64,000 nt of DNA from Pseudorhodobacter sp. PARRP1 (GTDB taxonomy: Bacteria > Pseudomonadota > Alphaproteobacteria > Rhodobacterales > Rhodobacteraceae), in NCBI GenBank assembly GCA_002256245.1, contig NKIU01000002.1, positions 372,001-436,000 on the forward strand, in the 5' to 3' direction. Positions 33,177 through 42,789 of this stretch are shown here, piece after piece (the stretch's first letter is position 1; every line of letters starts with the position of its first letter). The notes beneath the pieces were generated by a model. That model was given only the letters and a program-made list of their open reading frames with translations, was not told the DNA's origin and searched no databases. Both the position numbers and the translations under genes were made by a program.

Positions 33177-34103
33177 TTAGCCGCGCTCGCCCACCATGTT
33201 GCGCGCAAGGGCCCATTTGCGCTGCTCGGGCGGCAGGCCAAGCACATGGTAAAGCTTGGTATAGGCGGCCTCGGGGGTCATGTCGTGGCCGTCGATCACG
33301 CCCGTTTGCAGCATCAGATTGCCCGCCGCATAGGTGCCCAACGCCACGCCACCCTTGGGCGATTGGCTGACCGCAATCACCGGGGTGCCACGGGTTTGGG
33401 CGGCCAGCAGACCTGCGCGTAAGGCGCTGGTCTCGGGCAGGGTGCCCGCGCCGAACACCCGCAGCACCACCGCGTCAAGGCTGGTCAGCGCATGTGAAAG
33501 CAGGTCTTCGGACTGACCGGGAGCCATCGAAAGGATGCCGATCTCGGCCGGCGCATAGGGCGTGAAACCAACGGTCTTGCCGGGTTGCAACGGCGGCTTG
33601 GCGGCGCGCGAGGCGGTGAAGGCATCGAGCGCCGAGCTGTGCGCCTTGCGCAACCGCGCGCCGTGCAACAACTGGCCTGCAAACTGCACCCAAACGCCGG
33701 GCGGGGCGGTGCGCGCGGCGCGCAGGGCATCTGACAGGTTGCTTAACCCGTCAGATTTTTCAACCGTCAAGGGCCGCATCGACCCCGTCAGCACCACAGG
33801 GCGCTGCAATCCGGTCAGCGCAAAGCACAAGGCGGCGGCGCTGAACGCCAAAGTATCGGTGCCATGGGTGATCACGAAGCCATTGTAATCGCTGTGATGT
33901 TGCACAATCGCCTGCGCGATGCGGTTCCAATCGGCGGGCGTGGCTTGGGCAGAATCAATCAGCGGCAACAGCGGCAGCAGCGTCACGTCGCTGGCGCGCA
34001 GATCGCGCAGCGCGGCCTCGATCACGCCGTCGCCCGGCGCAAAACCGGCCTCGGTCGCCACCATGCCAATGGTGCCGCCAGTGTGGATCAACAACAGCTT
34101 CAT
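33177..34103 (-). CDS. L-asparaginase
   Basis: This 308-residue asparaginase/glutaminase hydrolyses asparagine to aspartate and ammonia. MKLLLIHTGGTIGMVATEAG has the first catalytic Thr (TGGTIG), FVITHGTDTLAFSAAALCFA carries the second Thr with Asp, and VVLTGSMRPL follows. The catalytic set is complete. No signal peptide is seen, so it is cytosolic and suggests metabolism of imported peptides or amides. It lies six bases after the permease stop as the last gene of the first transporter operon, an unusual pairing that fits a nitrogen-scavenging role. Confidence 0.93.
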   Translation of the reverse strand: MKLLLIHTGGTIGMVATEAGFAPGDGVIEAALRDLRASDVTLLPLLPLIDSAQATPADWNRIAQAIVQHHSDYNGFVITHGTDTLAFSAAALCFALTGLQRPVVLTGSMRPLTVEKSDGLSNLSDALRAARTAPPGVWVQFAGQLLHGARLRKAHSSALDAFTASRAAKPPLQPGKTVGFTPYAPAEIGILSMAPGQSEDLLSHALTSLDAVVLRVFGAGTLPETSALRAGLLAAQTRGTPVIAVSQSPKGGVALGTYAAGNLMLQTGVIDGHDMTPEAAYTKLYHVLGLPPEQRKWALARNMVGERG

Positions 34104-34109
34104 CTTAAA

Positions 34110-35021
34110 TCAACGCCCCCGGATGCGCGGGTCCAAAGCGTCGCGCAATCCGTCTCCGATATAGTTGACAGACAGCACCGTCAACGAGATCGCAAGGCCG
34201 GGCCAGATCACCCGCTCGGGGTAAACCTGCATATAGGACAGCCCATCATACAAAAGCCGCCCCCATGTCGGGAAATCGGGCGGAAAGCCAAGGCCAAGGA
34301 ACGAAAGCACGGATTCCGTGATGATCGCCTCGGCAATCCCCAAAGTTGCCGCCACCATCACCGGAGACACCACGTTCGGCAGGATGTGCCGCGTGATGAT
34401 CCGGCGCGAGGCCGAGCCGATAGAGCGGGCGGCAAGGACATATTCGCGCTCCTTCAGCGCCAGCACTTCCCCCCGCACAATCCGCGCGGCTTGCATCCAC
34501 GAGGTGATGCCAATGGCAAACACGATCAGCGTGAACGCCCCCAGTTCCGGCCCCAGAATACTGGCGGTGCGGTCGCGGAACAGCATCATGATCACCAACA
34601 GCAGCGGGATCAGTGGCAGCGCCAGAAACATATCCGTCAGCCGCATCAAGGGGCCGTCAAGGCGGCGGTAATAGCCCGCCAGCACGCCGATCAACGTGCC
34701 AAAAACGATGGCGATCAGCATCGCCACGAACCCCACCGCGAGCGACACCTTACCGGCTTGGATCATCCGTTGCAGCATGTCGCGGCCCAACTGATCGGTG
34801 CCCAGCGGGAACTTCAGGCTTGGGCCCTTGTTCTTCGACTTGATCGCCTCGACCACCGTCAGCTTTTCAGGGTGCCACAGATAGGGGCCGATCAGCACCG
34901 CCAAAATCAGGATGCCCAGCACCACAAGGCCAAAAACTGCGCCCTTGTGGCTGCGGAATTGCGCCCAGATCGCGCGCGCGGCGCTGTCGGGTTTCGGGAT
35001 GGCTGTGGTGGTCTCAGTCAT
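34110..35021 (-). CDS. Peptide-type ABC transporter permease (DppC/OppC-like)
   Basis: This 303-residue inner-membrane permease has about six hydrophobic helices after an N-terminal segment FGLVVLGILILAVLIGPYLW. The EAA-like loop, which contacts the ATPase, is visible as ALKEREYVLAARSIGSASRRI. LGTDQLGRDMLQRMIQAGKV is the characteristic DppC/OppC motif. The ATG at 35021 overlaps the upstream permease gene by 8 bp. It completes the translocation pore with the permease at 35014-36021. Confidence 0.93.
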   Translation of the reverse strand: MTETTTAIPKPDSAARAIWAQFRSHKGAVFGLVVLGILILAVLIGPYLWHPEKLTVVEAIKSKNKGPSLKFPLGTDQLGRDMLQRMIQAGKVSLAVGFVAMLIAIVFGTLIGVLAGYYRRLDGPLMRLTDMFLALPLIPLLLVIMMLFRDRTASILGPELGAFTLIVFAIGITSWMQAARIVRGEVLALKEREYVLAARSIGSASRRIITRHILPNVVSPVMVAATLGIAEAIITESVLSFLGLGFPPDFPTWGRLLYDGLSYMQVYPERVIWPGLAISLTVLSVNYIGDGLRDALDPRIRGR

Positions 35022-36021
35022 AGCGAATCCTCGGATCGAGCAGGCCGTAAAGCACGTCGGCAATCAGGTTGAAGGTGACGATCAGCACGGCAAAGATGAA
35101 GGCCAGCGTCTGCACCATCGGCAAGTCGCTGGCATGGATCGCGCCGATCAGCGCGGCCCCTATGCCATTCACGCCAAACAGATTTTCGGTGATGATCGCC
35201 CCGCCAAAGATCGACGGGATGCCCAAGGCAATCACCGTCACCACCGGGATCATCGAGTTGCGCAGCACATGTTTCAGCACAACCACGCGTTCCGACATGC
35301 CCTTGGCGCGCGCGGTGCGGACGTAATCCATCGTCATGTTATCCAGCATCGACGAGCGCATGTAGCGGCTGATCACCGCCGCATTGGCCAGCCCCAGTGT
35401 CATCACCGGCATCGCCATTTGCCGCAGTTGTTGCAGGAACGACGGCCAGTCGGTGACGGCAAGGTTGGTGTCATATTTGGTCGGAAACCAGCCCAAGGTG
35501 ACGGCAAAGATAATGATGATCAGCGTGCCGGAAAAGAACGTCGGCACCGAAAACCCGATCATCGCAAACAGCGTACCCAACTGATCAAACAGCGAATACT
35601 GCCGGTAGGCCGAGTAAATGCCAATCGGCAGCGCAATCAGCACGCCCACCAGATAAGCGGTGCCAATCACCGTCAGCGTCTGCGGAATGCGCTGGCCGAT
35701 GATGGTGAACACCGGCGCGCGCGATTGCCACGAGAGAATCCGCTGCTCGCCGCCCGCAAGATTGGTGCCAAACCAGCCGTCAAACAGGGTCGCTGGCTCC
35801 ACCCAGAAGAACTGGCGCAGCCACAGCACATAGCGCACCATCACCGGCTGATCCGCGCCCAAAGCCTCGATCATTTTCTTGCGCACCTCGGGCGGCACGG
35901 TCAGCGGGATTTCCGACATCGGCGATCCGGGGGCCAGATCGACCAGCAGGAAGATCACCAAAGAGATGACAAAAAGCGTCGGGATGGCCAGCAATAACCT
36001 GCGCAGGGTGAAGGTAAGCAT
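35014..36021 (-). CDS. Peptide-type ABC transporter permease (DppB/OppB-like)
   Basis: This 335-residue permease begins MLTFTLRRLLLAIPTLFVIS, the family N-terminal membrane helix. The EAA-like loop is YVRTARAKGMSERVVVLKHV, and six hydrophobic segments are seen. The segment GAPGSPMSEI-type loop (LVDLAPGSPMSEIPLTVPPE) matches DppB N-terminal periplasmic loops. Lying 77 bp after the binding protein and overlapping the next permease, it is firmly in the same operon. Confidence 0.93.
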   Translation of the reverse strand: MLTFTLRRLLLAIPTLFVISLVIFLLVDLAPGSPMSEIPLTVPPEVRKKMIEALGADQPVMVRYVLWLRQFFWVEPATLFDGWFGTNLAGGEQRILSWQSRAPVFTIIGQRIPQTLTVIGTAYLVGVLIALPIGIYSAYRQYSLFDQLGTLFAMIGFSVPTFFSGTLIIIIFAVTLGWFPTKYDTNLAVTDWPSFLQQLRQMAMPVMTLGLANAAVISRYMRSSMLDNMTMDYVRTARAKGMSERVVVLKHVLRNSMIPVVTVIALGIPSIFGGAIITENLFGVNGIGAALIGAIHASDLPMVQTLAFIFAVLIVTFNLIADVLYGLLDPRIRYD

Positions 36022-36098
36022 AAGCTGTGACGCCTTTGGTCAGATCTTGGGGAATGAATAGGGGGGCGGGGCCATCGCAGGCCCCGCCCGTGTTCAGA

Positions 36099-37799
36099 TC
36101 ACTTCACGCGGAACCAATCGGCCACGTTCCACATTTCCGAATCCCAGGCGTTGATTTTCACGCCGCCAAGGGTGTTGGAATGCGCAGACAACGTGCCGCG
36201 GTGCACCAGCGGGATCACCGTCATGCTGTCTTTCGTCACCATGTCATTGAGTTCCTTGGCAAGTTTCTGACGCTCGGCCACATCGACCGTGGTGGACAGC
36301 ACCTTGACCTTGGCATCATAGGCCGGGTCGCAGTAGCGGTTCATGTTCTCACCCTGCCACTGGTTCTCGGGCGAAGGCGCGTTCACGCACTGGTATTGCG
36401 AGAGATAGGTTTCCGGATCGGTGCCGTCCGAGTTGTTGGCATACATCTCGACATCGGCGTAGAATTTCTGGAACGTATCGGGCGAGCCCGCATCGCCGCC
36501 AAAGAACACCGACGGGTCGATGGCTTTCAACTCGACATCCACGCCCAGTTCCGTCCACCAATCCTTGATCAGCGCCTGGAAATCCTGACGGATCGGGTTG
36601 ACGGTGGATTGATAGAGGATGTGCAGTTTCTTGCCGTCTTTTTCACGGATGCCATCAGCGCCCGGAACCCAGCCAGCTTCATCCAGCAGCTTTTTCGCGC
36701 CTTCCATATCCTGCGCGATGCAGCCGGTGTTGTCGGACGCCCAAGCCGCCGGGGCGGGGACGACGTTACAGGTCGGCGCACCACCCGCGCCATAGCCCAC
36801 GTCCGACAGGATTTGCCGGTCGATGGCTTTCGACAGCGCGGTGCGCACCTTGATATCCGACAGCACCGGGTGCGGGTGCTTGGCGGTCGAACGCTCGCCC
36901 TCCGGCAGCGCCGGATCGGGGTCGGTCATGTTCATCTCGATACGCTCAACCAGCGTGCCGAACGCCACCACGAACTCGCCCTTGCCGGCGGCGGTCATCG
37001 AGGCTTGGCTGTCGGGCGGAATCTGGGTGTTCCAGGCATAGTCGAACTCGCCCGTCTCCATCACCGCGCGGGCCGAACCTTCGGCATCGCCGCCGCCTTT
37101 GATCACGGCACTTGCGAACGCGGGCTTGGCCGGGTCGCGGTAGTTGTCGTTCATCGCCAAAGTGACAGTGTCATTGACGGTAAAGCCGGTGACTTTGAAC
37201 GGCCCGGTGCCGATCGGCATGTTGTTCGGATCGGTGCAGGTCGGTGCCGCAGCCCCTTGGCAGGCCGCAAACTGCGCCTTTTGCAAGATCGGCGAAAGGG
37301 CACCCACGAAAGCGGTATAGGGGTTCGGTTTCGGCGCCGAGAACGTGACTTTCACGGTCGAGGCATCGACAGCCTCTACCTTGGCCACGCCGTCAAACTT
37401 GGAAAGCTGCGCGCAGCCGCCTGCCGGGTCCATGCAATAGGCGGCGGTGAATACCGCGTCATCAGCGGTGACGGGCGAGCCATCCGACCACTTCAGATCA
37501 GGCAGCAGCTTCCAGGTGATGGTGGTCAGGTCTGCCGAGATGCCGCCGTTTTCAACGGTGGGGATTTCGGTAACCAACTTGGGGATCAGGTTGCCATCGG
37601 CGTCAAAGCCTGCCAGCGGCTCCAGCACCAGCGACGACGCATAAACGTCCTTGGTGCCCGAGGACAGGAACGGGTTCATGATAGAGACCGCCTGCGGGAA
37701 GGTGAACTTCACCTCGCCATCAGTGCCGCGATCTGCAAAGGCGGCGGGCGCGAAAGACAGCGCGCAGGCCGCCCCGAGAAGGGCTGTTTTCAGCTTCAT
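36099..37799 (-). CDS. Peptide/oligopeptide-type ABC substrate-binding protein
   Basis: This 566-residue periplasmic protein has a signal peptide (MKLKTALLGAACALSFAPAAF, cut after AFA) and family 5 extracellular solute-binding features, including TWKLLPDLKWSDGSPVTADD and WNTQIPPDSQASM. It supplies substrate to the permeases at 34110-36021. Substrate specificity is not readable; the argE-like and FAD-oxidase genes nearby suggest N-acylated or D-amino acids or peptides. AAGGAGA precedes the ATG, and the start overlaps the upstream ATPase by four bases. Confidence 0.93.
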   Translation of the reverse strand: MKLKTALLGAACALSFAPAAFADRGTDGEVKFTFPQAVSIMNPFLSSGTKDVYASSLVLEPLAGFDADGNLIPKLVTEIPTVENGGISADLTTITWKLLPDLKWSDGSPVTADDAVFTAAYCMDPAGGCAQLSKFDGVAKVEAVDASTVKVTFSAPKPNPYTAFVGALSPILQKAQFAACQGAAAPTCTDPNNMPIGTGPFKVTGFTVNDTVTLAMNDNYRDPAKPAFASAVIKGGGDAEGSARAVMETGEFDYAWNTQIPPDSQASMTAAGKGEFVVAFGTLVERIEMNMTDPDPALPEGERSTAKHPHPVLSDIKVRTALSKAIDRQILSDVGYGAGGAPTCNVVPAPAAWASDNTGCIAQDMEGAKKLLDEAGWVPGADGIREKDGKKLHILYQSTVNPIRQDFQALIKDWWTELGVDVELKAIDPSVFFGGDAGSPDTFQKFYADVEMYANNSDGTDPETYLSQYQCVNAPSPENQWQGENMNRYCDPAYDAKVKVLSTTVDVAERQKLAKELNDMVTKDSMTVIPLVHRGTLSAHSNTLGGVKINAWDSEMWNVADWFRVK

Positions 37800-38857
37800 T
37801 GATACTCTCCTTGTGGGTTGTGCTCTTGCCTCAGGTTGGCTGGGGCCTCAGTCGTCCCGGTTGATCCGGGTTTGGCGTCGTAGAGGAAGCAGGCGACATG
37901 GCGGCCCGGCTCTACCTCTTGCAATTCGGGTTTCTCGGCGTGGCAACGCGCGAAGGCTTTCGGGCAACGGGTGCTGAAATTGCAGCCTTTCGGGGGCCGA
38001 GCAGGCGAAGGCACATCGCCCTTCAGGATGATGCGCGGGCGGCGGGCAAGCGAGGGATCAGGCTCGTTCACCGCTGACAGCAAAGCCTCGGCATAGGGGT
38101 GCAAGGGCTTGGAAAACAGCGCATCACGCGGGGAAAGTTCAGCAATCCGGCCCAGATACATCACCGCGACCCGGTCAGCGATATGGCGCACCATGGAAAG
38201 GTCGTGGCTGATGAACAGATAGGTCAGGCCCAGCTTTTCCTGCAAATCTTCCAACAGGTTAACCACCTGCGCCTGAATGGACACATCCAGCGCCGCAATG
38301 GGTTCGTCACAGACGATGAACTTCGGGTTCAGCGCCAAGGCCCGCGCGATGCCGATGCGCTGGCGCTGGCCGCCGGAAAACTCATGCGGGAAACGGTTGG
38401 CAAAGCGGCGGTTCAGGCCCACCGCATCCATCAACTCATACACGCGTTCAAGCCTGCGGTCGGCGTTCCAGTCGGTGTGCTCGACCAAGGGTTCGCTGAT
38501 AATATCCGCCAAGGTCATCCGGGGGTTCAGGCTGGCCTGCGGGTCTTGAAACACCATCTGCATCGTCGGGCGCTTGCGGCGCAGGGCTTCGGGCGACAGC
38601 TTGGCAATATCCTCGCCCTCGATCACCACCGCCCCCGCCGTCGGCTCGTAAAGCCGCAAAAGCGCCCGGCCCACGGTCGATTTGCCGCAACCGGATTCGC
38701 CCACCAGCCCCAGAGTTTCCCCCGCCTGAATGCTGAACGACACGCCATCCACGGCTTTCACATCGCCGGTGTGGCGGCGCAAGATGCCGGAATAGATTGG
38801 GAAATACATCTTCAGCCCGTCCACCTGAACCAAGGGCGCTGTGGTGGTATCACGCAT
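37796..38857 (-). CDS. ABC transporter ATP-binding protein (DppF/OppF-like)
   Basis: This 353-residue ATPase has Walker A LVGESGCGKSTVGRA, the family C-loop FSGGQRQRIGIARAL, Walker B KFIVCDEPIAALDVS and the switch His in LFISHDLSMVR. The C-terminal Fe-S-type-like ending CNFSTRCPKAFARCHAEKP is the Cys-rich OppF tail. It overlaps both neighbours, OppD-like by 8 bp and the binding-protein gene by 4 bp. With the OppD-like protein it powers import. Confidence 0.95.
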   Translation of the reverse strand: MRDTTTAPLVQVDGLKMYFPIYSGILRRHTGDVKAVDGVSFSIQAGETLGLVGESGCGKSTVGRALLRLYEPTAGAVVIEGEDIAKLSPEALRRKRPTMQMVFQDPQASLNPRMTLADIISEPLVEHTDWNADRRLERVYELMDAVGLNRRFANRFPHEFSGGQRQRIGIARALALNPKFIVCDEPIAALDVSIQAQVVNLLEDLQEKLGLTYLFISHDLSMVRHIADRVAVMYLGRIAELSPRDALFSKPLHPYAEALLSAVNEPDPSLARRPRIILKGDVPSPARPPKGCNFSTRCPKAFARCHAEKPELQEVEPGRHVACFLYDAKPGSTGTTEAPANLRQEHNPQGEYQ

Positions 38858-39869
38858 GGGCGGCCTCGGCAGTTACGGGCGCCCAGTGGCAGGCAACATC
38901 ATGGCCCTGACCCAAAGCCACCCCGTCGATGGCGTGGCGCTTGGGGTTATCGACCTCGCAACGATCAAACGCATGGCCGCAGCGGGCGCGGAAAGCGCAG
39001 GCGGTGGGGGCGGCTGTCATGATCGGCGGCTGGCCTTCGATCACCTGCAACCGCGCCTCGCGCGCGCCGGTCAGCGACGGAATGGTTTTCAACAGCGCCC
39101 GCGTATAGGGGTGCTGCGGGTTGGCAAACAGGTCTTTCACCGGAGCCTGTTCCACGATCTGGCCGCCATACATCACCATCACCCGGTCGGCTATGGCGGC
39201 AATCACACCCAGATCATGGGTGATCCAGATGATCGCCATGCCCAGCTTGACGCGCAATTCCTTCACCAATTCAAGGATTTGCGCCTGAATCGTCACATCC
39301 AGCGCCGTGGTCGGCTCGTCCGCGATCAGCACATCCGGGTCGCAGGCCAAGGCAATCGCAATCATCACCCGCTGCCGCATGCCGCCGGAAAACTGATGCG
39401 GATAATCGCCCAAACGCTTGGCCGCATCGGGAATGCCCACCAGTTCCAACAGCTCCACCGCGCGTTTGGCAGCCTGCGCCTTGGTCATCCCCATATGCCG
39501 ACGCAACGGCTCGGCAATCTGAAAGCCGACGTTGAACACCGGGTTCAGGCTTGTCATCGGATCTTGAAAGATGAAGCCCACGCGTGCACCACGCACGGCG
39601 CGCAACTGATCGGCCGAGATTTTCAGCAGGTCCTGCTCGCCCAGCATCACCGTCCCTGCGCGGATTTCCGCAGGCGGTGACGGCAGCAAACCGATCAGCG
39701 ACATCATGGTAACCGACTTGCCGGAACCACTTTCGCCGACAACGCCCAAAAGTTCACCACGTTCCAGATGGAAGCTGACATCGTTGACAGCGTGAATCTC
39801 GCCTCCGCGGGTGCGGAATACGGTTTTCAGCCCCCTTACATCAAGGACGGGCGCGGCCCGATCGGGCAT
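38850..39869 (-). CDS. ABC transporter ATP-binding protein (DppD/OppD-like)
   Basis: This 339-residue ATPase has Walker [18 protein letters not shown]-loop [15 protein letters not shown], Walker [15 protein letters not shown] and switch [10 protein letters not shown]. The C-terminal [20 protein letters not shown] is the OppD-type Cys/His tail. It is the first gene of the leftward transporter operon, with GGGAG ahead of the ATG at 39869. The 228-bp divergent gap to the argE-like gene should hold its promoter. Confidence 0.95.
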   Translation of the reverse strand: MPDRAAPVLDVRGLKTVFRTRGGEIHAVNDVSFHLERGELLGVVGESGSGKSVTMMSLIGLLPSPPAEIRAGTVMLGEQDLLKISADQLRAVRGARVGFIFQDPMTSLNPVFNVGFQIAEPLRRHMGMTKAQAAKRAVELLELVGIPDAAKRLGDYPHQFSGGMRQRVMIAIALACDPDVLIADEPTTALDVTIQAQILELVKELRVKLGMAIIWITHDLGVIAAIADRVMVMYGGQIVEQAPVKDLFANPQHPYTRALLKTIPSLTGAREARLQVIEGQPPIMTAAPTACAFRARCGHAFDRCEVDNPKRHAIDGVALGQGHDVACHWAPVTAEAAHA

Positions 39870-40097
39870 ATGGAACTCCCCAGTTCTTTGTTATTCTTTG
39901 GTTTTATCCAAGGTCAGTCGATGCCGCCCCGGTTGTATCTGCAAGTCTTGACGATTTCGTCCTAGCTATCAATCCTGAATTTTCGCCGTGATACAGATTG
40001 TTTTTCCGACATTTTGTAGTGCAAGAGCGGCACTTTGCTGGGATTGACAGGGGCGGTGGCCAAGGCCACGTTCGGCCACAACATATGGGGGCCCGAA
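39870..40097. other. 228-bp divergent intergenic region
   Basis: It separates the leftward transporter operon from the rightward argE-like gene and must carry promoters for both. Several AT-rich blocks exist, but I see no convincing -35/-10 pair. The right part has a GGCCAAGGCCACGTTCGGCC-like inverted segment. Confidence 0.4.
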
Positions 40098-41255
40098 ATG
40101 ATCGAACTGACGCCACGTCAAGTGCTGGACCATCTGGTTGGCTTCCCGACGGTGAGTCGCGGCAGCAATCTTGATCTGATTGATTGGCTGGAGGGCTATC
40201 TGGCCAGCCACGGCATCGCAGCACATCGGCACTGGAATGAAGACCGCAGCAAGGCCGCCTTGTTCGCGCATGTCGGCCCGTGGCAGGCCGGTGGCGTGGT
40301 GCTGTCGGGCCATTCCGATGTCGTCCCGGTCGATGGGCAGGCGTGGTCATCCGATCCGTGGGTGGTGACGGAACGCGACGGGCGGCTTTACGGGCGCGGC
40401 ACTTGCGACATGAAGGGCTATGTGGCGCTGTCGGTTTGGGCCTTGGTGCGCGCGCACAAGTTAGGCGTTCAGCGGCCTTTGCAACTGGCTTTGTCCTATG
40501 ACGAAGAACTGGGCTGCACCGGCGCGCCACCGATGATCGCCGCGATGCAGGCGGTGTTGCCGCAAGCCTCTGCTGCGCTGATCGGCGAGCCTTCCCGCAT
40601 GAAGCTGATCCACGGCCACAAGGGCGGCACCGGCTATCATGTGCATGTGAAGGGGTTCGAGGTGCATTCCTCGCTGCTGCCCTACGGCGTGTCGGCGATC
40701 ATGGAAGGCGCGCGGCTGATTGGTTGGGTCAATGCCAAGAACGCCGAAATTCAGGCGCGGCCAATTTCCGACGTGGCCGCCACCTTCTACCCGCCCTTCA
40801 CCACGCTGCATGTCGGCATGATCGCAGGCGGCACGGCGCATAACATCACCGCAGGCGACTGCAAGTTTGCCGTTGAGATGCGGGTGGTGCCGGGCGAGGA
40901 TGCCGATGCTTTGGCCGCCGAATTTGAGGCCGAAGCGCATCGCCTCGACGCCGCGCTAAAGGCCGTGCGCCCCGAAGCAGGCGTGCATCTGGAGAAGTTT
41001 TTCGGCGTGCCGGGGCTGAAGCCCGAAGTGGACGGCCCCGCCGAACATCTGGTGCGGCAACTGACCGGCGATAACGCGGTGGGCGTGGTGTCCTACGGCA
41101 CCGAGGCCGGGCAGTTCCAAGAGGCAGGCTATTCCGCCGTGGTCTGCGGCCCCGGCGACATCGCGCAGGCGCATCAGGTTGACGAATACCTCGAATTGTC
41201 CGAATGGCACGCCGGTCTCCGCTTTATGGAAAGCCTGCTGGAGAGTTTGCGGTGA
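40098..41255 (+). CDS. argE: ArgE-type acetylornithine deacetylase / M20 amidohydrolase
   Basis: This 385-residue M20 metallohydrolase has metal-ligand segments GVVLSGHSDVVPVDGQAWS and YGRGTCDMKGYVALSVWA, plus the catalytic Glu pair in LSYDEELGCTGAPPM. The final EAGQFQEAGYSAVVCGPGDI matches ArgE. It removes an N-acyl group, typically from N-acetylornithine. Here, next to a peptide importer and an FAD oxidase, it might instead release amino acids from an N-acyl amino acid. The ATG at 40098 follows a G-rich site, whereas the longer frame to 40035 does not. Confidence 0.9.
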   Translation: MIELTPRQVLDHLVGFPTVSRGSNLDLIDWLEGYLASHGIAAHRHWNEDRSKAALFAHVGPWQAGGVVLSGHSDVVPVDGQAWSSDPWVVTERDGRLYGRGTCDMKGYVALSVWALVRAHKLGVQRPLQLALSYDEELGCTGAPPMIAAMQAVLPQASAALIGEPSRMKLIHGHKGGTGYHVHVKGFEVHSSLLPYGVSAIMEGARLIGWVNAKNAEIQARPISDVAATFYPPFTTLHVGMIAGGTAHNITAGDCKFAVEMRVVPGEDADALAAEFEAEAHRLDAALKAVRPEAGVHLEKFFGVPGLKPEVDGPAEHLVRQLTGDNAVGVVSYGTEAGQFQEAGYSAVVCGPGDIAQAHQVDEYLELSEWHAGLRFMESLLESLR

Positions 41256-42598
41256 TGCAATTCCCGATCTCGGAAGCCAATAAACCCCGCTTTACCAGTG
41301 CCTTGCCAGCCGCCTGCGATGTGGTGGTGCTGGGCGGCGGGGTGATCGGCGTGATGACCGCGTGGCATCTGGCGGAACGCGGCCTCAAGGTCGTGCTGTG
41401 TGAAAAGGGCCGGATTGCGGGCGAGCAAAGCAGCCGCAACTGGGGCTGGATCAGGCAGCAGGGCCGCGATCTGGGCGAGTTGCCGATCATGGTCGAGAGC
41501 TTGCGGATCTGGAAATCGCTGTCGCAGGAATTTGGCGCAGGTTTGGGGTTTCGGCAGGAAGGGGTGATGTATCTCGCCCGCACCGAGGCCGAAATGCAGG
41601 GCTTCGCCGATTGGCTGACCCATGCCAAGGCGCATGGCCTTGATACCGTGATGCAATCGCCGGGGCAGGTGCAGGCGGCGATCAAGGGGGCTGCGGCGCC
41701 GTGGGTCGGCGGCTTGCTGACCCCATCCGATGCGCGGGCCGAGCCTTGGGTGGCGGTGCCGATGCTGGCCGAAGGCGCTGTCGCGCGCGGCGCGGTGCTG
41801 ATCGAGGATTGCGCCGTGCGCAGGCTTGACCGGGCAGGGGGCCGCATCACTGGCGTTTACACCGAAAAAGGCCGCATCGCCTGCGATCAGGTGGTGGTCG
41901 CGGGCGGCGCGTGGTCGTCGCTGTTCCTGCGCGCCGAGGGCGTGGTGATCCCGCAACTGGCGGTGTTGGCATCGGTGGCGGCTACCGAAGCGATGCCCGA
42001 GGTCTATGCCGGCAATGCCGCCGACGACCGTTTCGCCTTCCGCCGCCGTCTGGATGGCGGCTATAGCATCGCACCGGGGGCTTCCCACGATTTCTTCATC
42101 GGCCCCGATGCCTTCCGCCATATGCTGACCTATCTGCCCGTTCTGAAAAAAGATTTCAAATCAACGGTGTTCCGCCCCGCAGCCCCGAAAGATTACCCCG
42201 ATGCCTGGGGCACCAAACGCAAATGGCAGGCCGACCAAGTCTCGCCTTTCGAACGCATCCGAGTGCTGAACCCCGCGCCGAATATGCAAGCCTTGTCCGA
42301 TGTGCAGGACAATTTCGCCAAAGCCCTGCCAGAACTTGGTCGCCCGAAACTGAAAGCGGCTTGGGCGGGCATGATCGACACCATGCCCGATGTGGTGCCG
42401 GTGATCGACCGGGTGGCAGGCATCCCGGGCCTTGTGATCGCGACGGGGATGAGCGGCCACGGCTTTGGCATCGGCCCCGGCATGGGGCGCGTGGTGGCCG
42501 ATCTGGTGGCGGGCAACACCGAAACGCATGATCTGACGCGCTTCCGCCTGTCTCGGTTCACCGATGGCAGCAAAATCGCGCCGGGGCCAAGTCTTTAG
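41255..42598 (+). CDS. DAO-family FAD-dependent oxidoreductase (D-amino-acid/sarcosine-oxidase-like)
   Basis: This 447-residue flavoenzyme starts at an ATG whose last base region overlaps the argE stop. The FAD site is DVVVLGGGVIGVMTAWHLAE, and GRIAGEQSSRNWGWIRQQGR is typical of FAD-dependent D-amino-acid dehydrogenase/DadA-like oxidases. VIDRVAGIPGLVIATGMSGH and GFGIGPGMGRVVADL near the C-terminus complete the FAD fold. It likely oxidises an amine or amino acid liberated by the neighbouring deacetylase. It is translationally coupled with argE. Confidence 0.9.
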   Translation: MQFPISEANKPRFTSALPAACDVVVLGGGVIGVMTAWHLAERGLKVVLCEKGRIAGEQSSRNWGWIRQQGRDLGELPIMVESLRIWKSLSQEFGAGLGFRQEGVMYLARTEAEMQGFADWLTHAKAHGLDTVMQSPGQVQAAIKGAAAPWVGGLLTPSDARAEPWVAVPMLAEGAVARGAVLIEDCAVRRLDRAGGRITGVYTEKGRIACDQVVVAGGAWSSLFLRAEGVVIPQLAVLASVAATEAMPEVYAGNAADDRFAFRRRLDGGYSIAPGASHDFFIGPDAFRHMLTYLPVLKKDFKSTVFRPAAPKDYPDAWGTKRKWQADQVSPFERIRVLNPAPNMQALSDVQDNFAKALPELGRPKLKAAWAGMIDTMPDVVPVIDRVAGIPGLVIATGMSGHGFGIGPGMGRVVADLVAGNTETHDLTRFRLSRFTDGSKIAPGPSL

Positions 42599-42639
42599 GC
42601 CAAGTCTGTAGCTGTGGCGACGCCTTCAGCGGCGGACGC

Positions 42640-42715
42640 ACCGCGGGGAGTATTTAAGCCAAGATGAAGCACCAAGGCTTTCACCTTGGCCCAAATACTC
42701 CCGCCGGAGGCGCAG
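42640..42715. repeat. Dispersed inverted repeat, reversed-arm variant
   Basis: GGGGAGTATTTAAGCCAAGATGAAG is followed by an inner CCAAGG/CCTTGG hairpin and then AAATACTCCCGCCGG. The arms match those at 26898-26956 and 63821-63878 but in the opposite order. It lies between convergent genes. Confidence 0.75.
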
Positions 42716-42755
42716 GCTGGCCGCCGCGATCCCATATCAGATCAAAGGCAGCACG

Positions 42756-42780
42756 TAGGGTGCGTGATTTCACGCACCGC
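42756..42780. terminator. Hairpin GGTGCGTGA/TCACGCACC between convergent genes
   Basis: A 9-bp stem with a two-base minimal loop (42759-42778), similar in sequence to the hairpin at 31606-31625 after pntB. It lies just before the stop of the leftward ATPase. No long T-run. Confidence 0.5.
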
Positions 42781-42789
42781 ACCCGAAGA

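Noticed and set aside
33364-34103. Asparaginase as a type II periplasmic enzyme
   Set aside because: No signal peptide precedes the catalytic Thr-containing N-terminus, so a cytosolic form is more likely.
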